NCBI GenBank assembly: GCA_946221825.1
Contig: CAMINA010000029.1
Coordinates: forward strand, 1-12,551
Length of the DNA: 12,551 nucleotides
Reading direction: 5' to 3'
Source: an uncultured Nesterenkonia sp.
Lineage (GTDB): Bacteria; Actinomycetota; Actinomycetes; Actinomycetales; Micrococcaceae
Within the stretch, counting starts at the first letter, position 1. The number at the start of each line of letters is the position of its first letter. The notes under the pieces were generated by a model. That model saw only the letters and a program-made list of their open reading frames with translations. It was not told the DNA's origin and ran no database searches. Shown here piece after piece: positions 8,907 to 12,551 of this stretch. The position numbers and the translations under genes are program-made.

Positions 8907-11036
8907 ATGGAACATTCTGACTTCAGTGCCTACCGTGATCTTGCCACCGCCTTCGACGATGAGGTGGTCACCCACAGCAGGGTGGAGGACGTAGAGCTTC
9001 CCCAGGGAGCCGGGACCTTCGCCCTGATCCGTCTGGACAATGACAGCCCCAAGCGTCCGAGCACGCTGGGCCCCAACTCGCTCATCGAGTTCGGGGAGAC
9101 GGTGGCCGCTCAGGCCGAGCGTGCACGGGCCGGCGAGATCGTGGGACTGGGTGTCATCGGCAAGCCGGGATTCCTGGTGGCCGGGGCCGATCTCGGTGCG
9201 GTCAACCGCATCGACTCCAAGGACCACGCGCGTGCCATGGCGGATCTGGGCCACCACGCCTATGAGCTGCTGGAAGACTTCCCGGTTCCGACCTTCGCCT
9301 TCATCAATGGAACGGCTTTGGGCGGCGGCCTGGAGATCGCCCTGGCCGCGCACTACCGAACCGTCTCCGAGGAGGCCAAGGCTCTCTCCCTGCCCGAAGC
9401 CTTCCTCGGCCTGGTCCCGGGCTGGGGCGGCGTCTACCGCCTGCCGAAGATCATCGGCCCGGAGGCGGCTGCGCAGGTCATCTTCACCAATGCGCTGAAC
9501 AACAACAAGACGCTCAAGGGCGCCCAGGCCTATGCCCTGGGCATCGCTGATGCCCTCTTCGATGCGGAGACTTTCCTGGAGGAGTCCCTGAGCTTTGCCG
9601 CTCAGGTCATCACTCAGGACTCCGCCACCATCGAGGCACTGACCGCACACCGGGAGCGCGACCATTCCGAAGCCGCCTGGGAGCGTGGCCTCGCCGCTGC
9701 CCGGAAGGCAGTGGCCACCAAGACCGGCGACTCCGCCCCGGCGCCCAAGCGCGCTCTTGAGCTCTTCGAGGCCGGGCGCCGCCGCAGCCGCGCCGAGGAA
9801 CGGCAGGAGGAGGTCGCGGCTCTGGGCGACCTCATGGTCACCGACGAGTTCGCGAACACGGTCTACGCCTTCCTGGAGCTGGTGCAGAAGCGCGCCAAGC
9901 GCCCCGCCGGAGTCCCGGAAGTCCAGCCCCGCCCGCTGAAGAAGATCGGCGTCGTGGGGGCGGGCCTGATGGCGTCGCAGCTGGCCATGGTCTTCGCCCA
10001 GAAGCTGCAGGTGCCCGTGGTCATCAGCGACATCGACCAGGCGCGCGTGGACAAGGGGGTGGACTACATCCGCGGACAGGCGAAGAAGCTGGCCGAGAAG
10101 GGGCGCATCTCCGTGGAGCAGGCCGAGGGTCTGAGCTCCCTGGTCACCGGTTCGGTGGACAAGAGCGTCTACGCCGATGCCGACTTCGTCATCGAGGCGG
10201 TCTTCGAGGAGATCGGCGTGAAGAAGCAGGTCTTCGCCGAGCTGGAGGAGATCGTCTCTCCGGAGGCGATCCTGGCCACGAACACCTCCTCGCTGTCCGT
10301 CACTGAGATGGCCGCCGATCTGAAGCATCCGGACCGGGTCATCGGCTTCCACTTCTTCAATCCGGTGGCGGTCATGCCGCTGATCGAGATCGCCCGCACC
10401 CCGCAGACCGCTGATGAGCCCATCGCTACGGCCTTCCAGCTGGCGGCTGCTCTGCGGAAGACTCCGGTGCTGAGCCGCGACTCCACCGCCTTCGTGGTCA
10501 ACCGCGTGCTGCTGCGGCTGATGGCCGAGGTGCAGAAGGCCTTCGACGAAGGCACCGATGCCGAGACCGCCGACGGCGCCCTGGGTCCGATCGGGCTGCC
10601 GATGAGCCCCTTCACCCTGCTGGCCATGGTGGGCGTCCCGGTGGCTCAGCACGTCACTGAGTCTCTGCAGGCATCCTTCGGCGACCGCTTCTACGTCTCG
10701 GAGAACCTGCAGCGCCTCATCGACAACGGGGTGACCGAGATCTGGAGCCGCCAGGAGGACGGTTCGGTCACCATCACAGAGTCCACGCGTGAGCTGCTGT
10801 CACAGGGCCAGACCCAGCGCACCGCGGACGAGATCCTGACCACGGTCCAGGACGCCCTGGCCGAGGAGATCGGCCTGCTGCTCCAGGAGGACGTGGTGGC
10901 CTCGCCCAAGGATGTGGACCTGTGCATGATCCTCGGTGCCGGGTGGCCCATGCATCGCGGAGGCATCACACCCTATCTGGACCAGTGCGGAGCCAGCGAG
11001 CGGGTCAACGGACGCCGCTTCGACGCCGCCGTGTGA
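8907..11036 (+). CDS. fadB: Bifunctional enoyl-CoA hydratase / 3-hydroxyacyl-CoA dehydrogenase (FadB type)
   Basis: This 709-residue multifunctional enzyme should hydrate trans-2-enoyl-CoA and then oxidise the 3-hydroxyacyl-CoA with NAD+, two middle steps of fatty-acid beta-oxidation. The N-terminal crotonase domain carries both catalytic glutamates: Glu143 in ALGGGLEIALA and Glu164 in SLPEAFLGLVPGWGG. The Rossmann domain begins at KKIGVVGAGLMAS (Gly351-Ala352-Gly353). The dehydrogenase pair is His482 (GFHFFNPV) and Glu494 (MPLIEI), spaced 12 residues apart as in E. coli His450/Glu462. Two C-terminal helical domains follow, including VVNRVLLRLMAEV, GPIGLPMSPFTL and the closing GAGWPMHRGG segment. 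Length is close to E. coli FadB (729). The partner thiolase (FadA) is not adjacent: a hypothetical gene lies upstream and a Rieske gene downstream. The gene appears leaderless, with a palindrome over its promoter that may couple expression to fatty-acid supply. Confidence 0.95.
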   Translation: MEHSDFSAYRDLATAFDDEVVTHSRVEDVELPQGAGTFALIRLDNDSPKRPSTLGPNSLIEFGETVAAQAERARAGEIVGLGVIGKPGFLVAGADLGAVNRIDSKDHARAMADLGHHAYELLEDFPVPTFAFINGTALGGGLEIALAAHYRTVSEEAKALSLPEAFLGLVPGWGGVYRLPKIIGPEAAAQVIFTNALNNNKTLKGAQAYALGIADALFDAETFLEESLSFAAQVITQDSATIEALTAHRERDHSEAAWERGLAAARKAVATKTGDSAPAPKRALELFEAGRRRSRAEERQEEVAALGDLMVTDEFANTVYAFLELVQKRAKRPAGVPEVQPRPLKKIGVVGAGLMASQLAMVFAQKLQVPVVISDIDQARVDKGVDYIRGQAKKLAEKGRISVEQAEGLSSLVTGSVDKSVYADADFVIEAVFEEIGVKKQVFAELEEIVSPEAILATNTSSLSVTEMAADLKHPDRVIGFHFFNPVAVMPLIEIARTPQTADEPIATAFQLAAALRKTPVLSRDSTAFVVNRVLLRLMAEVQKAFDEGTDAETADGALGPIGLPMSPFTLLAMVGVPVAQHVTESLQASFGDRFYVSENLQRLIDNGVTEIWSRQEDGSVTITESTRELLSQGQTQRTADEILTTVQDALAEEIGLLLQEDVVASPKDVDLCMILGAGWPMHRGGITPYLDQCGASERVNGRRFDAAV

Positions 11037-11051
11037 GGCCGGATCCCACTG

Positions 11052-11073
11052 CGCCCGCGGCCTGCTGCGGGTG
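11052..11073 (+). terminator. GC-rich hairpin between fadB and the Rieske gene
   Basis: CCCGCGG (11054-11060) pairs with CTGCGGG (11065-11071) around a CCTG tetraloop, with one G-U pair; two more weak pairs extend it to 11052-11073. It starts 16 bases after the fadB stop and has no U-tract, so it is at best a weak or factor-assisted terminator. It ends immediately before the -10 box of the next gene, between the positions expected for its -35 and -10 elements. Confidence 0.4.
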
Positions 11074-11085
11074 TAGAATGCCCGG
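11074..11085 (+). promoter_or_regulatory. Leaderless promoter of the Rieske gene
   Basis: TAGAAT (11074-11079) ends 6 bases before the GTG at 11086, the same geometry as at dxs. No Shine-Dalgarno sequence precedes the GTG. No clear -35 hexamer is seen; the upstream DNA is a GC-rich hairpin. Confidence 0.6.
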
Positions 11086-11529
11086 GTGTCTTCTTCCTGC
11101 TGCTCCCGTCGCTCGTTCGTCCGCACCACTGCTGCCGCGGGATTGGTGGGCGGTTCGGGGCTGGCGGTCAGCGGCTGCCGGACCGATGCGCTGGCGGAGG
11201 AGGACTCCGCGCCCAGCACCCATGAGGGGTCAGTGTGGGAGTCGCTCCTGCCCGCTGAGGACCTTCCGGTGGGGGAGACCACCCGGGCCCAGGCAGGCGA
11301 GTATGAGCTGCTGCTCTACCGCGCCTCCCACGAGGAGATCCACGTGTTCTCCAATGTCTGCACCCATGAGGGATGCGCCGTCGATGCCGAGGAGGACCGC
11401 TTCCACTGTCCGTGCCATGGCTCGGTCTACCAGCTCGAGGACGGAGTGCCCTACGGCGGTCCGGCTCGGGAGCCGCTGACCCGCTTCACCGCTGAGATCG
11501 AGGCAGGCGAGATCCGCGTCCTGATCTGA
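11086..11529 (+). CDS. Tat-exported Rieske [2Fe-2S] lipoprotein
   Basis: This 147-residue protein has a twin-arginine signal (SRRSFVR, Arg8-Arg9), a short hydrophobic stretch and a lipobox ending LAVSGC. Cys31 should therefore become the lipidated N-terminus and anchor the folded protein outside the membrane. The Rieske fold is complete: box I CTHEGC gives ligands Cys92 and His94, box II CPCHGS gives Cys108 and His111, and Cys97 and Cys110 would form the usual disulfide. A terminal GGPAREPLTRF segment resembles the proline-containing loop of these proteins. It is shorter than the Rieske subunit of the actinobacterial cytochrome bc1 complex (QcrA), which has several membrane helices, and no bc1 genes are near. 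It is best seen as a stand-alone extracytoplasmic electron carrier of unknown partner. The start is a GTG without a ribosome binding site, just after a TAGAAT box. Confidence 0.92.
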   Translation: MSSSCCSRRSFVRTTAAAGLVGGSGLAVSGCRTDALAEEDSAPSTHEGSVWESLLPAEDLPVGETTRAQAGEYELLLYRASHEEIHVFSNVCTHEGCAVDAEEDRFHCPCHGSVYQLEDGVPYGGPAREPLTRFTAEIEAGEIRVLI

Positions 11530-11539
11530 GCTGCTCCGG

Positions 11540-11551
11540 GGACCGGCGTCC
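11540..11551. terminator. Weak hairpin between convergent genes
   Basis: GGAC-CGGC-GTCC forms a 4-pair stem in the 47-base gap between the stops of the Rieske gene and the minus-strand RNase D gene. The location suits a bidirectional terminator, but the stem is short and there is no T-run. Confidence 0.2.
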
Positions 11552-11576
11552 GACCGACCAGTCGACGTTCAGCGGA

Positions 11577-12551
11577 TCAGACAGAGTCCATCGGATCTGG
11601 ATCCAGCAGTGCGACAGTCACCACCGCGGCAGTCTGCTCCACCTGCCACGGCCGGGCACCGAGTTCGGTCAGCGCCTCTCTCACCGAATCCAGGTCGATC
11701 CGCTCCGGCGGTGTCCAACAGAGCTGCTTGAGCACAGCCGGGGTCAGCAGCGTCTCCGACATGACGTTGAGCTCTTCGGCCCTGGTGGTGAGCCACGAGC
11801 GTGCCGTCCGGTACTGCCGATAGGCCAGTGGGCTGCGGTCCTTCCACGATCGCGGCGGAGGCGGGCCGGCGGTGCGGCGCTGCTGTTCGGGAAGGTCCTG
11901 GGTGGAGGATCCTGTCTTGATGGCGCGCAGCCACCGGGGAGCCTCCCGCTTGGCCGCCCGTCCGTGGAAGCCGCTGACGGAGAGCAGCTGAGGCACAGTC
12001 CGCGGCACAGCGTCCGCTGCGGCGATCAGCGCCGAGTCGGGAAGCACATGGCCGGGGGCCACATCCTTCTTCTCCGCCAATGACTCTCGGGCGAACCAGA
12101 GCTCGCGCAGCACAGCCAGCTTGCGCGGACTCTTCAGCTTGTTGATGCCGGTGGTTCGGCGCCACCGCTCCTTGCGCGGCACAACCGCTGGACGATGGGT
12201 GCGGGCATATTCGAACTCCTGGGCGGCCCATTCCGTCTTGCCCTGCTCCTCGAGGAGAGCGGTGAGCTTCTCGCGCAGGGGGATCAGCAGCTCCACGTCC
12301 AGGGCGGCGTAGCGCAGCCAGTCCTTGGGCAGCGGTCGGGTGGACCAGTCGGCCGCCGAATGCTCCTTGGCCAGTCGGACACCCATCAGATTCTCGACGA
12401 CGGCTCCCAGCCCCACCTTGGGGAGCCCGGTCAGGCGGGCCGCCAGCTCAGTGTCGAACAGCGAATGCGGACTCATGCCCAGCTCCGCCAGGCACGGCAG
12501 ATCTTGCGTGGCGGCGTGGAGGATCCACTCGGCGTCGCCCAGGGCCTTCTG
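11577..12551 (-). CDS. rnd: RNase D-like 3'-5' exonuclease with HRDC domain (partial, N-terminus beyond the right edge)
   Basis: The minus-strand frame is open to the window edge, giving 324 residues plus a stop at 11577-11579. It reads through the Met at 12474-12476, which is internal: the upstream codons encode ILHAATQDLPCLAELG, a conserved exonuclease II region of the DEDD family. Next come LFDTELAARL, the helix VGLGAVVENLMGV, and exonuclease III YAALDVELL with Tyr (12309-12311) and Asp (12297-12299), the DEDDy signature. An HRDC nucleic-acid-binding domain follows (about 12172 down to 11963, TTGINKLKSPRKLAVLRELW). A Pro/Arg-rich linker then leads to a second C-terminal helical domain typical of actinobacterial RNase D homologues. 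The first catalytic motif (DTE) must lie outside the window. The enzyme should trim 3' ends of tRNA and other stable RNAs. It is convergent with the dxs-side genes, as in M. tuberculosis Rv2681 relative to dxs1. Confidence 0.95.
   Translation of the reverse strand, partial: QKALGDAEWILHAATQDLPCLAELGMSPHSLFDTELAARLTGLPKVGLGAVVENLMGVRLAKEHSAADWSTRPLPKDWLRYAALDVELLIPLREKLTALLEEQGKTEWAAQEFEYARTHRPAVVPRKERWRRTTGINKLKSPRKLAVLRELWFARESLAEKKDVAPGHVLPDSALIAAADAVPRTVPQLLSVSGFHGRAAKREAPRWLRAIKTGSSTQDLPEQQRRTAGPPPPRSWKDRSPLAYRQYRTARSWLTTRAEELNVMSETLLTPAVLKQLCWTPPERIDLDSVREALTELGARPWQVEQTAAVVTVALLDPDPMDSV

Noticed and set aside
8883..10652. A 589-codon open frame on the minus strand opposite fadB
   Set aside because: It is another GC-driven antisense frame over a well-supported enzyme, with a biased composition and no family motif.
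12474..12476. The Met codon at 12476 as the start of the RNase D gene
   Set aside because: The frame stays open to the window edge and the upstream codons encode conserved exonuclease sequence (HAATQDLPCLAELG), so this Met is internal.

Overview
The window comes from a high-GC Gram-positive bacterium, most likely an actinobacterium of the order Micrococcales (Micrococcaceae-like, for example an Arthrobacter or Nesterenkonia relative). The evidence is strong G/C bias at third codon positions, the actinobacteria-specific families DUF3710 and DUF3159, an actinobacterial aconitase with an acidic insert, and apparently leaderless genes with TANNNT -10 boxes. The genus is an inference. It is a chromosomal housekeeping region: I see no insertion sequence, phage gene, CRISPR array, tRNA or rRNA.

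Layout. (1) 32-3062, plus strand: three genes joined by 4-base ATGA overlaps, encoding a DUF3710 protein, a DUF3159 membrane protein and a TRAM-domain RNA (uracil-5)-methyltransferase. (2) 3063-3344: leader and presumed promoter of aconitase. (3) 3345-6188: aconitase acnA. (4) 6189-6355: gap with a 110-base imperfect inverted repeat, then a leaderless promoter. (5) 6356-8847: dxs, overlapping by one base a small gene for a WGR-like protein. (6) 8907-11036: a fused enoyl-CoA hydratase / 3-hydroxyacyl-CoA dehydrogenase (FadB type), also apparently leaderless, with a palindrome over its -10 box. (7) 11086-11529: a Tat-exported Rieske lipoprotein, again apparently leaderless. (8) 11577 to the right edge, minus strand: the C-terminal part of an RNase D-like exonuclease with an HRDC domain, convergent with everything else.

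The order resembles the Mycobacterium tuberculosis interval Rv2696c (DUF3710) - Rv2693c (DUF3159) - Rv2689c (TRAM methyltransferase) - Rv2682c (dxs1) - Rv2681 (HRDC nuclease). Here the OB-fold gene, the TrkA pair and the permease found in that interval are missing, and acnA, a beta-oxidation gene and a Rieske gene are present. The genes serve central carbon metabolism (aconitase), isoprenoid precursor synthesis (DXS), fatty-acid oxidation (FadB), RNA modification and decay (methyltransferase, RNase D) and envelope redox chemistry (Rieske).

I do not see a clear new multi-gene system. The most interesting points are the repeated leaderless promoter design, the structured acnA-dxs spacer, the WGR-like protein coupled to dxs, and the palindrome over the fadB promoter.
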